Part shown: positions 36,382 to 48,287 of the stretch, piece after piece | Layout: each line of letters opens with the position of its first letter | How positions within the stretch are numbered: position 1 is the stretch's first letter | Assembly: GCF_050436995.1 (NCBI RefSeq) | Contig: NC_134763.1 | Location: forward strand, 2,728,001-2,792,000 | Source of the DNA: Anticarsia gemmatalis | Taxonomy: Eukaryota > Arthropoda > Insecta > Lepidoptera > Erebidae | Direction of reading: 5' to 3' | Length of the DNA stretch: 64,000 nt | Made by a program: the position numbers and the translations under genes | Notes under the pieces: generated by a model | Database searches by the model: none | The model's input: the letters and a program-made list of their open reading frames with translations, nothing else | Told to the model about the DNA's origin: nothing

Positions 36382-36573
36382 TCTTTACATATATAATTCT
36401 TCTGTAAGTGTGTATGCCACTGAACTTCTCTTAAACGACTGGACCGATTTTGATGAAATCTTTTCTGTGTGTTTAAGGGGATCTGAGAATGGTTTAGATT
36501 CACAATTTTGTCCGCTGGACAATGTTTTTTTATTTAATTTTTATGGCAAAACAACGTTTGCCGGGTCAGCTAG
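36382..36573 (+). mobile_element. Short Helitron-like element, family 2 (192 bp)
   Basis: Starts TCTTTACATATATAATTCTT after A and ends with the 18-nt hairpin GGCAAAACAACGTTTGCC (36545-36562), GGGTCAG and CTAG, before T. It is homologous along its length to 19602-19788. The stem differs by compensatory changes from that copy. Confidence 0.88.
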
Positions 36574-36690
36574 TATATGTATATAATAGCCATTTGTTAC
36601 ATAAGGGAAAGCAGAGACTAACACTAAGTCCAATTAGTAAACCTAGCGCGGATAGTCTATAGATGGGTGGCCGGAGAGTTGCAATTAAGG

Positions 36691-36830
36691 TAGTTGTCTT
36701 CATGCTTCGGAGGACTTCGTAAAAATTTCGTCCTGGTTGTTGTTAATTAAGATAACAGTCCTTCACCTTCAGGCGGGTTGATCAACTTTGAGTCTATGTT
36801 AGCCATAGTGGATATTACGCTCTTAAAATA
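36691..36830 (+). repeat. Dispersed repeat, relative of 27485-27618
   Basis: CTTCGTAAAAATTTCGTCCT, GGTTGTTGTTAATTAAGATA, GGCGGGTTGATCAACTTTGA and AGCCATAGTGGATATTACGC follow one another. The GGCGG-TTG-A-CAACTTTGA core is shared with 27562-27595. Confidence 0.55.
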
Positions 36831-36938
36831 AAATAGTCTCATGGGTACAATTCTTACCGGAACAAACATTAAAGTGTGATCCTCTAATCGTTTTTCAGGT
36901 GTATTGCACTGAATATCCTGTGTTTAAATATTTATACT

Positions 36939-37160
36939 AATACTAATATTATAAAGCTGAAGAGTTTGTTTGTTTGTTTGAACGCGCTAATCTCTGGAAC
37001 TACTGAACCGATTTGAAAAATTCTTTCAGTGTTGGATAGTCCATATATTATCACGCTACGACTAATAAGAGGAGAGTACCAGTGAAAAATGTTACAAAAA
37101 CGATGAAAAATTTCGCCCATTCTCTAATGTGACGCAAGCGAAGTTGCGCGGGTCAGCTAG
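36939..37160 (+). mobile_element. Short Helitron-like element, family 1 (about 222 bp, 5' end eroded)
   Basis: The 3' end is typical: GACGCAAGCGAAGTTGCGC, GGGTCAG, CTAG, then T. The 5' end reads ATACTAATACTAATATTATA without a clear TC, so the start is approximate. Internal GTTT array and GAACGCGCTAATCTCTGGAA match the other copies. Confidence 0.82.
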
Positions 37161-38041
37161 TTTGTAATATAAATAGCCTCGCTGAGCAATTTAGTAAAAA
37201 TAATCAGCATGGAATTCACTCAAATTTATAAAGAATGTAAGAATAAAACTGAATAAGTATTTTCTGAGAAAGACACTGAACACAGTCAAACAAATAAACA
37301 ATACCTTGAATATTTATCTCCGCCATCGCTCCACCAATGTGTTGCCACCCTCACGCAGTAACATCAATTATTTAAAAGCACTCGATACCTTAAATTTAGT
37401 TTTGTTTATGCCTTCTTACGACTACGTGAGGTGTTGCCACGATAAAAATGTCAGAAGTTTGTTTTTTCGCGATACGCCTGGCTGTCCAGAGAGTAATGGT
37501 TTGTACGTTTTGTTTTTTGAACTGGCAATACGAGTTGGTTTTGATATTTGAATACGGATCTTTGTATTTGACTATTATTAATACGTATTTATAGGCTGAA
37601 AAAATGCGCTATACTGTAAATAAAAGTGAGGAATCCGTTTTTGAATTAGCGCTTGTTTTTTTGTTACATTTTTAAACCACTTTTTTTTCAATGTACATCA
37701 ATCTTCCTCCCCTTAACCTAATAGATATACAAACAAAAAAAAAATTATAAGTCAGAATTATTACAGCTTTCAACAATAGTTATGTTCAGTATTTGCCTTC
37801 AACAAACACGTTAGTCGCACCAAACAGCTAGTAATAAGACTATTACGAGTCGTAGCCGATCGGCTTCGAATGAGACCTATAAATTGACCCAGTTATAGCC
37901 GATGAGTCCTTTGTTGGACGCAGGAACAGCTGTACCACTAAATGCGTATTGGATTGCTTGTACGAACGTTTTGTACAATGTTCGCTTGCGTTTCTGTTAA
38001 AGCTAAGTTAGCCTAACTACAGAAGAGCACTTATTAAGTAC

Positions 38042-38169
38042 GACTAACCCCTAGTTTTTGAGGTACATTTAGCGGTAGTTTATCTATTCAATAGCGTTAA
38101 GACTCAAACAAAAAAACGCTATTGAATAGATAAATTACCGTTAAATGTACTCAGAAACCGGGCATTAGT
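38042..38169. mobile_element. Foldback MITE, about 128 bp
   Basis: The left arm (38042-38098) and right arm (38115-38169) are inverted copies with a few mismatches. The inner 16 bp (TATCTATTCAATAGCG) match exactly. A short A-rich loop separates them. The outer parts (GTTTTTGAGGTACATTT versus GTTTCTGAGTACATTT) have diverged. No target duplication could be fixed with confidence. Confidence 0.8.
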
Positions 38170-40721
38170 AGTAGCCAGTAAATTATGAGTAAAGTAATCC
38201 TTTCCACGGCTATCTCACAGATCGATGATATTGTATAAAAAGTTGAGTATATTTGCTAAAGATAATGGCAAGCTCTGCTGATTGTTGTAAATACATAATA
38301 ATAATAGTAAATTGACCATGAAAACTGTTAGAAGAAAGGTGCTAAACTAACTTTGAAAAATTTGCTTTCAAGTAACTTAAATAGTTGCGCGTATAGTAAT
38401 ATAATTAAGCTTTATATACATAAATCTGGTATTTAAACTACTTTCAACCGTTAAAAGAGCCTCAGATAATTTCCAATGTTTTTTCGTACAAGCGTTAACG
38501 TCAATAACTGTCCGGTGATCAGACGCGAATGTCTTTTAAATGTAATTTGTATTGCATTCGGCTGCAAATAAGTAAAAAACAAATTAAAAGAGGCTCCAGG
38601 GATGGTTATTTTGCAAGAATAGCAGCAGTGATTAAAAATTACTATACTTACTTTAAAAAAATAAAGCCAAGTTTTAGCCCATTTAAGAACTAGGTAATGT
38701 CCTCTTGGTAAAGCTGTACATTTTCATGAATTGAATCAGAGGGTCCTCAATTCCACCACCAAGCACTGGCTGTGGAGGTAAGGACTATTGTTAAAGTATA
38801 TTTTGAACATCAAAATCGATATTCTACAGTACTGACCGTATAAAATCTCTATATTGAATACGTATATCATCCGGCTATCACGGCTTAAGTACACGATTAC
38901 TCGAATTCACACCTAACACACCTCCCAATCAAAATCCAGGTCAATCCATACACCTGAGGTATGAAAGCGTTCAAACGCTATACAAAACCCATCCAATATT
39001 TCAAACCAAACCTAACATAATTTATTTCAATTTTCCACTACGGAAAGCCATTACCCGTCCATACATTCGAAATCCGTGGCTATTTATACATAATACAGCG
39101 AACAACATACATAATTGCATTGACGAGACCCGAAATGGGGACTAAGTGGACTTAAATGAAAGCCCATAATAAAGGTCGCAACTCACAACTACGTACATGT
39201 ATACACGGTTTGATCGATGCGTGACCCGTATTTAGGGGGCTGTGTGTCACACCGGAGTGTAACTTTTCATGATTAAGGAACATTGAAATAATGCATTACA
39301 TTTTTAATACAGCAAAATAAATAAGACATCGTGTAATTCCGAAAGGAGTAAATATTGACACGATTTAAAAGCAACGTTATTCAAAAATTGCATTTTTTCT
39401 TGAGTGTGTGTCCTTGTGCCGAAACGTCAAGACCATAATTACCATAAATTCGCAAACCAAAAGTTTAGCTGCGTAGAGCTTGATAAATAATAATAACCTT
39501 TAATTTTAAAATGTGAAACTTTTTACCTATATTACGTAGGTGTATCTAGTCAGAATAGATATTAAAAACCCCTTCACTTTGACTATTTACTACCTGAAAT
39601 ATCTGAGTACAGGCCAGTGATGATCATGACAGTATCATAGCGATTCATTACGGTACTATTTTAATAATAACACACACCACGATCCCTTGTAAAATACAAA
39701 CTACATTATAAGTCATTTTGGTTGCCCGAAAAACAAATGTAAATGATATAATATTACTCCCACCTGCACAACGCAAATTCAGAACACAGAACAGATTTAA
39801 AATTACACAGCATAATATAAATTAAATTTCGCCAGTGGCGTAGCAAATTGTATTTATTTCGCGCACTCACGGTTCGGTGTAAATGCACACCGGATTTGGG
39901 CATTTGCCTACGGAAAATAGACTTTATTATGTGACCGTATTTATGGCTAATACAATCACAATTTAATGTAAAACACGTACACCTTTTATCAAAATATATT
40001 TTAGTTATTTTTGTGAAGGAAATATTTAAATTAATTAGACAAGCAAAAGTAACTAGTAGTTTTAACAGTGCATACAATAATCCTTCGTTAGCTTGTTTGC
40101 TTTTTTAACCTAACTTATGCTTATCCACTTTTAGTAAAAAAAGAATTAAGAGCTTGTAGGCCATAGTTTTACTCGTCACTGACATTTGAGCTAAGAAACC
40201 TATGATGCGAAAAAATACAATTTAAAGTGATCCTGCTCATGACACAAAGACTCAATAAAAGGTAGAATTGTACTTCTAACCTCCGTGGAAACTCGCTAAA
40301 CTGCTCTACCTTGTAGATAATTATAATAATATTATATGAAACATGTAAATAATTGCATATTTCTCAACGCACTTCTACGGTACATAAAGTAATCCTAGAT
40401 TTCTAAGAAACGATAATACCCTGGGATTCCTTCATTACTTATGACGTCACAAGCTAGTGGCTTATTGGCCACGTTTATTAGTCTTTGAAATACAATATTG
40501 TGTTTGAACCCTTTATGTCGCTTCCTTAGTAGTGATGATGGACGGAACCCTCTTATAATATCTTGTTACGGAAGTTTGCTTACCGAGATCTTTGGCAAGG
40601 TCAAGAGTATTAGTAAGATTGCTAGTCTTTGTTCTATATTAAGGGTTTGGATTAAAAATATCACGCTGAGAAAGGACTTTTGGAAAAACAAAACATGAAC
40701 ATCTTTTTTCTAACCCATGAT

Positions 40722-40800
40722 TATCGCAGTGTTGAGCAAGGATTTCCTCCCGAACGAGGGGAGGGTTAGGCATTAAGTCCGAAACTCGAGTGTTTTCCAA
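40722..40800 (-). repeat. Degraded SINE fragment, family of 20575-20890
   Basis: CAGTGTTGAGCAAGGATTTC, CTCCCGAACGAGGGGAGGG and TTAGGCATTAAGTCC match, with substitutions, the end of the SINE body on the minus strand. Confidence 0.65.
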
Positions 40801-41942
40801 CTGTGTATTCAACTGAAACTACAATATTATCAATTAGTTACTTTTTATTTAAGAAAATCTAACGATGACGTTTGTTAGGTGACAAAGTGGTTTTTTTTTC
40901 AAACACACGCAACATTCTTGGTTCTGCATTTATGTTTTTATTTGGAGCCTAATTATGCTTTTATAAAAAGACATGCCTTAAAATACAAAATATTGCCTTT
41001 GAGTCAAACTTTGCATTAAAATCCTTTAAAATAACCCTTTAAAATCTCAACCCAAAACTCCTTCCTTCCAAGACGAAAGCGTAATATCTAACTACCCACA
41101 ATCTAATTGCGCCATGTCTAGCTGTCAGTCTGTACCGCCTTTTGCTCATTCTGTTTTAAGTGCCTCGGATGCCTTGACACCGTTTAATTAACTGGGACTC
41201 ACTGTCGTAGGTGTGTAGATTGCCTAATATTATACGGTGTGTGAATGACAGTGTAATATGAAGTGTTTGGGAAACTGATTGTTTAACTTCCGAGAAATTC
41301 TTTTGTCTTCTTCATGGTTGACGTTGACTGGATTCGTGATAAAAATAGAAGTTCCTTTGTAAAGTAATAAAAGAAATTATGTATCGAGATATGTACATAA
41401 AATCACACCTTGTAACCTTAGAGGTAGGTACAAAAGAATATTTATAACCATACAAGAAAATATACCAAAAAAGTACGTTAAAAAAAATTATAAAGGACTT
41501 TTATACAATTCTGGTTTTCAGACAAGTGGTTGTGATTAGGAGTAAATTAGACGCGCAATGAAAGCTGTACAGTTGCAATTTACAGCAAAAAGGAAAAGGG
41601 AAATTACGAAAGATCATAGGAACTGTAACTCGCTAATTAGAAAGGCATCTGTGGTATAAAAAGTACCAGTAAGTAGAAAAAGAGGTCAGGATTCTACTGC
41701 CAATGTTCGCGATTTCTTTAAGTACTTATAAAGGAATTGAGTGACCCACAAATAGCTATTTCGAACTTTGTTCTTTCTATACATCAAGGATGTATGATAA
41801 TTGTTGTTAAAAGTACTAAGCACTACACAATAAAATCTTAAATCGGTATCCTCTAAAACGTAATTATGTTTTCGATATTACTATGTCGGAAATAGCTCTA
41901 AGAAGAATAAATAAAAAAAACAAAACATAAACAAATCATGAA

Positions 41943-42165
41943 ATAGCTCACACATGGTCATCAGATTCCAAACTAAGCAGAGCTTTTCCTAAAGCCAGAT
42001 AACTGATAAAAATACTTATATATATATTATGTACTTCTAAATACATACTGAGAACCGATACTCGTGCTCATCATACAAATATTTGTCCAGAGTTAATTCG
42101 TACCCACCACACGCGGTGCTACAGTTATTGCGGCGAGGTTGACAACTGCGCCAAATATGTAGTTA
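41943..42165 (-). repeat. tRNA-derived SINE, diverged copy
   Basis: The order of blocks matches 24026-24293: ACACATGGTCATCAGATTCC, AACTGATAAAAATACTTATA, ACTCGTGCTCATCA, TTTGTCC, ACCCACCACACGCGGTGC and ACTGCGCCAAATATG. The B box is damaged (GAGTTAATTCGTACCC on the plus strand) and part of the body is deleted. Confidence 0.85.
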
Positions 42166-42221
42166 AATACTTAGTTTTACCAAACATTATTTCTACAAGT
42201 TAACTCTTTTCTAAGTATAAA

Positions 42222-42348
42222 AGTCCCAAAAGTCCCAAGTCTCTGCAAATCAATAAACGAAAGTGTTATCTCTCAAGCAGTCGACGCATATTTTATAACT
42301 GAAACTTTAAAGGGTGAATTGATTCATTTAAATAGGACTTTTGGGACT
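42222..42348. repeat. 14-bp inverted repeats 99 bp apart, possible small MITE
   Basis: AGTCCCAAAAGTCC (42222-42235) is the exact reverse complement of 42335-42348. The similarity does not clearly extend outward, and no target duplication is seen, so element status is uncertain. Confidence 0.45.
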
Positions 42349-42441
42349 CACTTATTCTGTTTTAAGTGCCTTGAAGATTGTGATAAGTTACTACGAGCTG
42401 GTCGAGTCTGAGATCGCTTCTTTAGCTGTGATTATGTGAAA

Positions 42442-42640
42442 CTAGCTGCACCGCGCGACTTCGTTTGCATTCAAACAAAAAAATTATTGACTATAATCGA
42501 CTAATGTTTTTTTTTCCTTAGTCTATTTATTATCTCCGCGCTTAATTTTATTGATATCGTTTCAGTATTTTAGCTGTAAAAGCGTGACAGACGCGCAGGC
42601 AGATAGATAAACTTTGAAAAGCTCGACATTTTATCACATA
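42442..42640 (-). mobile_element. Partial Helitron-like element, other subfamily
   Basis: The minus-strand 3' end reads GCAAACGAAGTCGCGCGGTG, CAG and CTAG before T, a variant of the family 1 terminus. Internal text (AGCTGTAAAAGCGTGACAGA on plus) is typical of these repeats. The 5' end is not recognisable and may be displaced by the copy at 42641-42894. Confidence 0.6.
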
Positions 42641-42894
42641 CTAGCTGACCCGCGCAACTTCGCTTGCGTCATATAAGAGAGAATGGGTCATAATTTTCCC
42701 CGTTTTTGTAACATTTTCTACTGATACTCTACTCCTATTGGTCGTAGCGTGATGATATATAGTCTATAACCTTCCTCAATAAATGGGCTATCGAACACTG
42801 AAATAATTTTTCAAATCGGACCAGTAGTTCATGAGATTGGCGCGTATAAACAAACAAACAAACAAACTCTTCAGCGTTTTAATATTAGTATAGA
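42641..42894 (-). mobile_element. Short Helitron-like element, family 1 (254 bp)
   Basis: Minus strand: A, TCTATACTAATATTAAAACG, GTTT array, and a 3' end with CGCAA/TTGCG hairpin, GGGTCAG and CTAG, then T. It directly abuts the partial element 42442-42640, suggesting a nested or adjacent insertion. Confidence 0.88.
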
Positions 42895-43770
42895 TAGATA
42901 GGCTTTAATACATACTATTACATACGTGTATCTAACTGATTTATTTCTTATATCTGTTTAAATTATTATCGAAGGGTTTTTACAGTATTTAACTGTAATT
43001 AAATTTTAAAGTTATGTAGGATATAAAACCTCGGTCTATGCAAATAAAGAGGCTAAGGAACTTGGAAAAAGATTCAGTCATACTAAAAAGCTGAATAGTT
43101 TAAATAAAATTTTATGTAACAGATTATCACTGGCTTTACAGCTGAGATTATCTGAGGACTTTAATTCATGATTTACTTACAGTGGAGTGGAATTATAACG
43201 CTGGGTTTAAGCTAGTTGTGTGATTTAAGTGCATTTATAAAAGAAATAGTTTATATTACTTAACTTAATCAGTTACAATTTATTAAAAATGGCAGTCACA
43301 TGTTTGAACCATTCTACAAATTACGACTAGATTTGGAACAAAATTTCAGCATTATGAAAATTTCGAAATCGAAAACTTGTTAAGGTTACCTATACCTATT
43401 CTGTAGAAGTTTTCAGGTTACTGAATTTTCATCGACCAATTTTAGTACTACTTTCGCTAGTATACATAAATATTTTTTTTATTCTTAAAAAATAAAGAAT
43501 TAGTACCTATAATTGCCGAATCAAAAGGAAATCTTCAGTAATATTCACATTATACAATAACAAACTGTGGGTTACGTGATAATAGTGACGTCACGTATAC
43601 ATTTCTAAATGTCATTTCGCTACACGTGTCCTGAATAAGTTGAAACTAGTTGTGAATCAGTTTGAACTTCGCGCTTTAAAATTACATGATAACTAGTTAG
43701 CGCATAGTTACTTCCTAGTGACGTAATCGTTTATTTTTCTGTTTTTGTTTCAATGGTTTATTTTAACGTG

Positions 43771-44062
43771 TTTTTTGGTGTATGCGTCTGCCGTCCAGGG
43801 GTCTGGGGTTCGAATCCCGGGCTGGATAATTAATTCTGGAGTTTTTCTGGTAGGAAATGTGAATTGCTTGGAGTAAGGTAGTTAAGGTTGTAAAATCCAT
43901 GCCTCGGAAAGCACAAAATACTATCAGTTTTGCGCTTGACCTCTCACTTGTCGTGTCGGTTATCCGTCCCACCAGTGTATAATGAGAGAATAGATAGTGT
44001 GCCTGTATATTATGCACACACTAGGACGGTTAACTTGTACAGTGTGACGTCATACTCCGACA
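43771..44062 (+). repeat. tRNA-derived SINE, second family
   Basis: The plus strand carries a head with TATGCGTCTGCCGTCCAGGG and a B box inside GGGGTTCGAATCCCGGG (box at 43807-43817). It is followed by a body with GGTTGTAAAATCCATGCCTC, GGAAAGCACAAAATACT, GTGTCGGTTATCCGTCCCAC, and GTATATTATGCACACACTAG. The A box is degenerate (TTTTGGTGTATGCG). It differs in body from the SINE at 24026-24293. Confidence 0.85.
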
Positions 44063-45703
44063 ACAACAGCTATCTATAGTCAAAATAATAATTAAATATA
44101 TAGGTATGTTACTTTTTATTTTACTTTACAACTCAACTACAGTCTACACTTATATGAACTAAATCAATGTCTAAAACCGCATACATTCAGGATACATACT
44201 TTCTTTTCCTTTACTACATATTTCTCGTTCTACATATTTAAAAAGTGTAAAATTAAACGTGTAATGTGTTAATAAATGGCATGTTTTAAATGAAAAGGCT
44301 TAACTGTTTAAATAGGCCACAAGCTAACAAGTTAATATGTGCCTTCTGGCCTATATGCATCGCGTTAAGTTTCTTGAGCTTATTTCAAGCTGTAAAAGCA
44401 GTTAAGAATTTATATGTGATTTAAATTTCTCTTAGTATGTTAGTGCATATTACATTATGCATGTAAGTATCTATGTTTGACTGTCTTAGTTTTTGATTTG
44501 TTAGACATTAATGGTTTCGTCAAATTTGTCATTGCTTTTTCGTCACAGTTTGCACTTTGCATACTTTTTTTAATTACTAAAAAAAAAAAACCTGAATAAC
44601 GAAATAGAACCGAAATCGAACCTAACATAATTATCATTAATTTTATTATTCCTCCGCGATCTGCATTAAAGACCTGTAGCGCTCTTCTCTACAGTCGTTT
44701 CTATAGACTAATATAGAGTATCGAGAGTTTGACATTTGAAATGTACAGCTAAAGTAGTTTTTACTTCACCCGTTACAGGCGCTGATAAACTTTGATACTT
44801 AGCTGGTTATCGAAGGTCGATTGTGGTAAAAAATCGCGCTACTGAGAAAAAAAAATACATATGTACATTGATCACACATTCGTTCATCATGCCTTGAATT
44901 TGTTGGTCCCAAATTTCTTTCAAGGATGTTACTTTGCACCTAATCCGGGGTCCTCTATAAAACGTATATCAGTCAACAAGTTCGTATTAGTTAACATTCA
45001 CCGCGCGCCGCTCGTTACGACTATCGTTCTGTGTAATTACAGCCTGTGTTACTCGACGTGTTTTCTGCGCCTTGCGTAAACTTGGGCCGCTTGTTACACC
45101 GATGCGTAATGATTTGTTGAAAAATGTATTACGTTAATTTAACATTTAAAAAAAACATTCAATTTTGATAATGTTTTTTTTATTCTGTCGAAAGTGTTAG
45201 TTATTATGTTATTAGGACCGCTACTTATTCTGTTCGTCATAATTAGTTATTAACATTAAATGTGAAAACTAGGTGATTTTCTGAACTGAGTACTATCGAG
45301 TACTAGGGTAGTAGGGTTTAATTTTCTTTTTTAATTAGTTTTTTGGGAACACCCAGTGTGCGCTGTGAAGTTTTTCATACCAAACTTCTCGATAGCTACA
45401 CAGTAATCAATAGAAGAAAATTGGCCAGCTGAAGATCTCTAAGTATTCATTTATGATACTGTAGAAAAGATATTAATCACACCGTTATTAACCATTCAAT
45501 AAAGTCCATAAGTATATAAGTAACATACAACAGCTACTACTAGGCACAAAGCCCAAACCCCATAATACTTAATAAACACCAATCACCTCACAATCCTCTC
45601 CCAAATTTTCAAAAACATAATCTGTCCTAAAGCAACTTTGAATCCGTACATTAAACTATAGAACCTCATATTTCTGTTCCGACGTTATTCTGTTAATAGT
45701 CTA
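44063..45703. other. Gene-free stretch
   Basis: AT-rich sequence without recognised features. The ORF at 44861-45079 overlaps a CG-containing patch (CACCGCGCGCCGCTCGTTAC near 45000) but shows no known motif. Confidence 0.45.
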
Positions 45704-46136
45704 AGATCCCGCTACACACCGACCTTCACCGAGCTGGTTAATGGATGAGAGTGTTTTAAACCCCCGAAGCAAAAAGAGGGGTGTTATAAAGTTTGACGTG
45801 TCTGTCTGTGTGTCTGTCTGTCTGTGGCTTGATAACTCCCGGAAACAGTGATTTCTATTTAGTTTTTAATTAAATAAAATATGGCAAGATTTTTTTTAAA
45901 TGGGTTGCTTAAACAAAATCAGTTCAGAATATAAGTAATCAATAAATAAATATTTTTTTATTAATATGGTTTCATATTTTTGCTTAGAATAAAATTTGTT
46001 CATTAACAAAGTCAGTGTAAGTAAAAAAAAACACCTAGACGGATTTTTTTTAGACAAAACATTCGCAATATCATATCTTGATATATTCTATTAGATAAAA
46101 GACAATTTTCGTGAAGGTCGATGTATAGCGGGATCC
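45704..46136. mobile_element. TIR DNA transposon without transposase (433 bp), TA flanks
   Basis: The left end AGATCCCGCTACACACCGAC (45704-45729) and the right end (46111-46136) are inverted over 26 bp with 23 identities. TA sits directly outside both ends (45702-45703, 46137-46138), which fits a TA target duplication as in Tc1/mariner-like elements. The interior holds a separate repeat segment with a TGTC array at 45760-45843 and AT-rich DNA. No transposase ORF is present. Confidence 0.75.
45760..45843 (+). repeat. Repeat segment with (TGTC)n microsatellite
   Basis: CCCCGAAGCAAAAAGAGGGG leads into TTTGACGTGTCTGTCTGTG and a TGTC run. This is a common motif of lepidopteran interspersed repeats, here inside the TIR element 45704-46136. 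Confidence 0.6.
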
Positions 46137-46138
46137 TA

Positions 46139-47911
46139 TACTATAAAGCGAACTACTTAGCTAAGGATACATACGGCTTTTAAGTACCCAACTTTGTGCT
46201 CAAAGCCTTATTTAATATTGAATGTTTGGGAACGATTCGACGATTTTAACGCGTTGAGTGTTTCAGGGATTATTTGTTAAAGGTTAGTTTAGATAGAAAA
46301 ATATTATGGTTTGATCTTATTGGTTTTTGGTAGAGAACAAATATTTTCTTTCACTCCAAAGCTGTGTGTGTTTTTTTAATGCCATAACGCAATGTACTAG
46401 AAACTAGGTTCGTGTCTCACACATATTATTATGTATTACTATTTTATAAGAAATGTTTTTGCGATCTATGAATGATGTATGAACTGTTGTAATCTAAGGT
46501 TATAGTCAATTCTACGAATTTCATTTAATAACAGTATTTCATCAGATTTCTTAATAATATTCCAGCGAAGCTATCTGCCGATGGAAAACTATAACAGTTA
46601 TGTTTAACATACAAAATATCACGTCTATTATAAGCGAAGGCGTAGGCAGAGGTGTACGAAAATACACCCTCATTTTGCTATTAACATTGTTAGCCCCATG
46701 AAGCATGGGAAATGCCATGACATATTAAACATTACCAAATACTCAATAGTGAATGGTACGCAACGGTGTAATTAGCATCTCTAGTAATGTTCAAAGCCAT
46801 CGTTTTTAATGTATACCAGTGTTTGGTTTGGGCAGCAACATTCATTGTAATTGGCACCCTCTCGGGACCCACTCGGGAACTATTACTACATATCGGAGGT
46901 CGTAAAAAAGGGATTCCATTTCACCTGCCGTTTTGTCTTTAAATAGATCTTAGACTCAAATGGCATATTTGAGGTGCCTTTTCACGCTTAATAGCATTAA
47001 AGACTGGCTAAACTAACTTTACTCCTGTGGGGTAAAAGGGCAGCGTGTCAATCATCTTCAAAATCATCTTCAATTTTACAACTAAGTTTATTTATACCTG
47101 GTTTGTTATAGCGTCAATAATATGTGTTTTTTGGGGATTTGCTGAAAACTTTCTGCTTGTAAAACGTAAAACAAATTTTAGTTAATTAATATGCATCTTA
47201 ACACTCCGTATAATACGAGTAATAAGAGATAATTTATAACTTAGTTTTTTTTTAATTCCCTTAGAGAAACGTAGTATACCTCAAAAATAATTCACCAACT
47301 GTACTATTTTCCAGCGCTTAAACACTATTCCGGATTTAATTAAAAAATCCTCAACAAAACGTTCCGAAAACATTAAAAATAAAGAGTAAATGTAACAATA
47401 ATTGTTTTAAACCGAGACCGAACCCCGGTCACGTCCTCGTAATTCCTACCCCTAATTAATTGTACCCTCTTGTTAGCGCAACAGAAAGAATGTTCATCTG
47501 TGTCAGATTTTACGATGTGGGTGTTTTTGTAATTTGTTGCGAGGAAACGCGAGTTTCGGTAATGGAGTCGGTTAAGAGGAGTCGGATGTAGTCGGATGTT
47601 CCACTGTTTAAGTAGAGAAGCACAAATTTTGCTTGAATAAGAGTTACATTTTTCATCTACATAGTTTTATTCAATAGATTTCATTTATGTAGAACTTTTC
47701 ATTTCTTTAAAATTAATAAAATTGACAAACTTTAAACAGACAATTAGCAAACTTATTTACAAATTTTTAAGTGACTGCTAACAGCAGGCAACAGCGATAG
47801 ACTGTATTTGCTACCGCGACTGAACGTGCTGTTTGCAGTCTGCAGTTGTTTATAACATAGTCTTAATAGACACATAGAGTTACTTTCACGTTACAATATT
47901 GTTATAGAATA
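46139..47911. other. Gene-free stretch
   Basis: Includes the dispersed repeat at 46626-46714. A segment at 47415-47600 with lower AT content (CCGAGACCGAACCCCGGTCA) could be conserved non-coding DNA. No gene is supported. Confidence 0.4.
46626..46714 (+). repeat. Dispersed repeat, partner of 17321-17408
   Basis: GCGAAGGCGTAGGCAGAGGT, ACACCCTCATTTTGCTATTA and AACATTGTTAGCCCCATGAA are collinear with the earlier copy and better preserved here. Confidence 0.6.
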
Positions 47912-48171
47912 CTAGCTGACCCGCGCAACTTCGCTTGCGTCACGTAAGAGAGAATGAGTCATAATTTTCCCCGTTTTTTTTACATTTTTCGTTACTACTC
48001 CGCTCCTAATGGTCGTAGCATATAGCCTATAGCCTTCCTCGATAAATGGGCTATCTAACAGTGAAAGAATTTTTCAAATCGGACCAGTAGTTCCTGAGAT
48101 TAGCGCGTTCAAACAAACAAACAAACAAACAAACAAACAAACAAACTCTTCAGCTTTATAATATTAGTAGA
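47912..48171 (-). mobile_element. Short Helitron-like element, family 1 (about 260 bp), expanded AAAC array
   Basis: The left boundary on the plus strand is A then CTAGCTGACCCGCGCAACTT. The internal (AAAC)n array at about 48108-48146 has roughly nine units, more than any other copy in the window. The minus-strand 5' end is slightly altered (AGTAGAAT instead of AGTATAGAT), so that boundary is approximate. Confidence 0.85.
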
Positions 48172-48207
48172 ATATAAGGATGTATGATTTCTAATGAGGT
48201 AAGGAAA

Positions 48208-48287
48208 GGATCGTACCAAGTGGCGTTCTTTGGTCTCTGCCTACCCCTTTGGTAAATATGCGTGATTTTATGTATGCGTGTATAAAA
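48208..48287 (+). repeat. Dispersed repeat, partner of 31954-32023
   Basis: GGATCGTACCAAGTGGCGTT, GGTCTCTGCCTACCCC and GTGATTTTATGTATGCGTGT are collinear with the other copy. Confidence 0.6.

Larger units (their letters stand above)
37161..41942. other. Gene-free stretch
   Basis: AT-rich with the MITE at 38042-38169 and a SINE fragment at 40722-40800. The minus-strand ORF at 39754-40077 (107 codons) opens with TTG, has no ATG near its start, and resembles nothing I know, so it is not called. Confidence 0.45.

Noticed and set aside
39754..40077. 107-codon minus-strand ORF with a hydrophobic start
   Set aside because: It opens at TTG, has no ATG near the start and no known motif.
43763..44017. 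ORF with RDSNPRPLDGRR on the minus strand
   Set aside because: It is the antisense translation of the SINE B-box region at 43771-44062.
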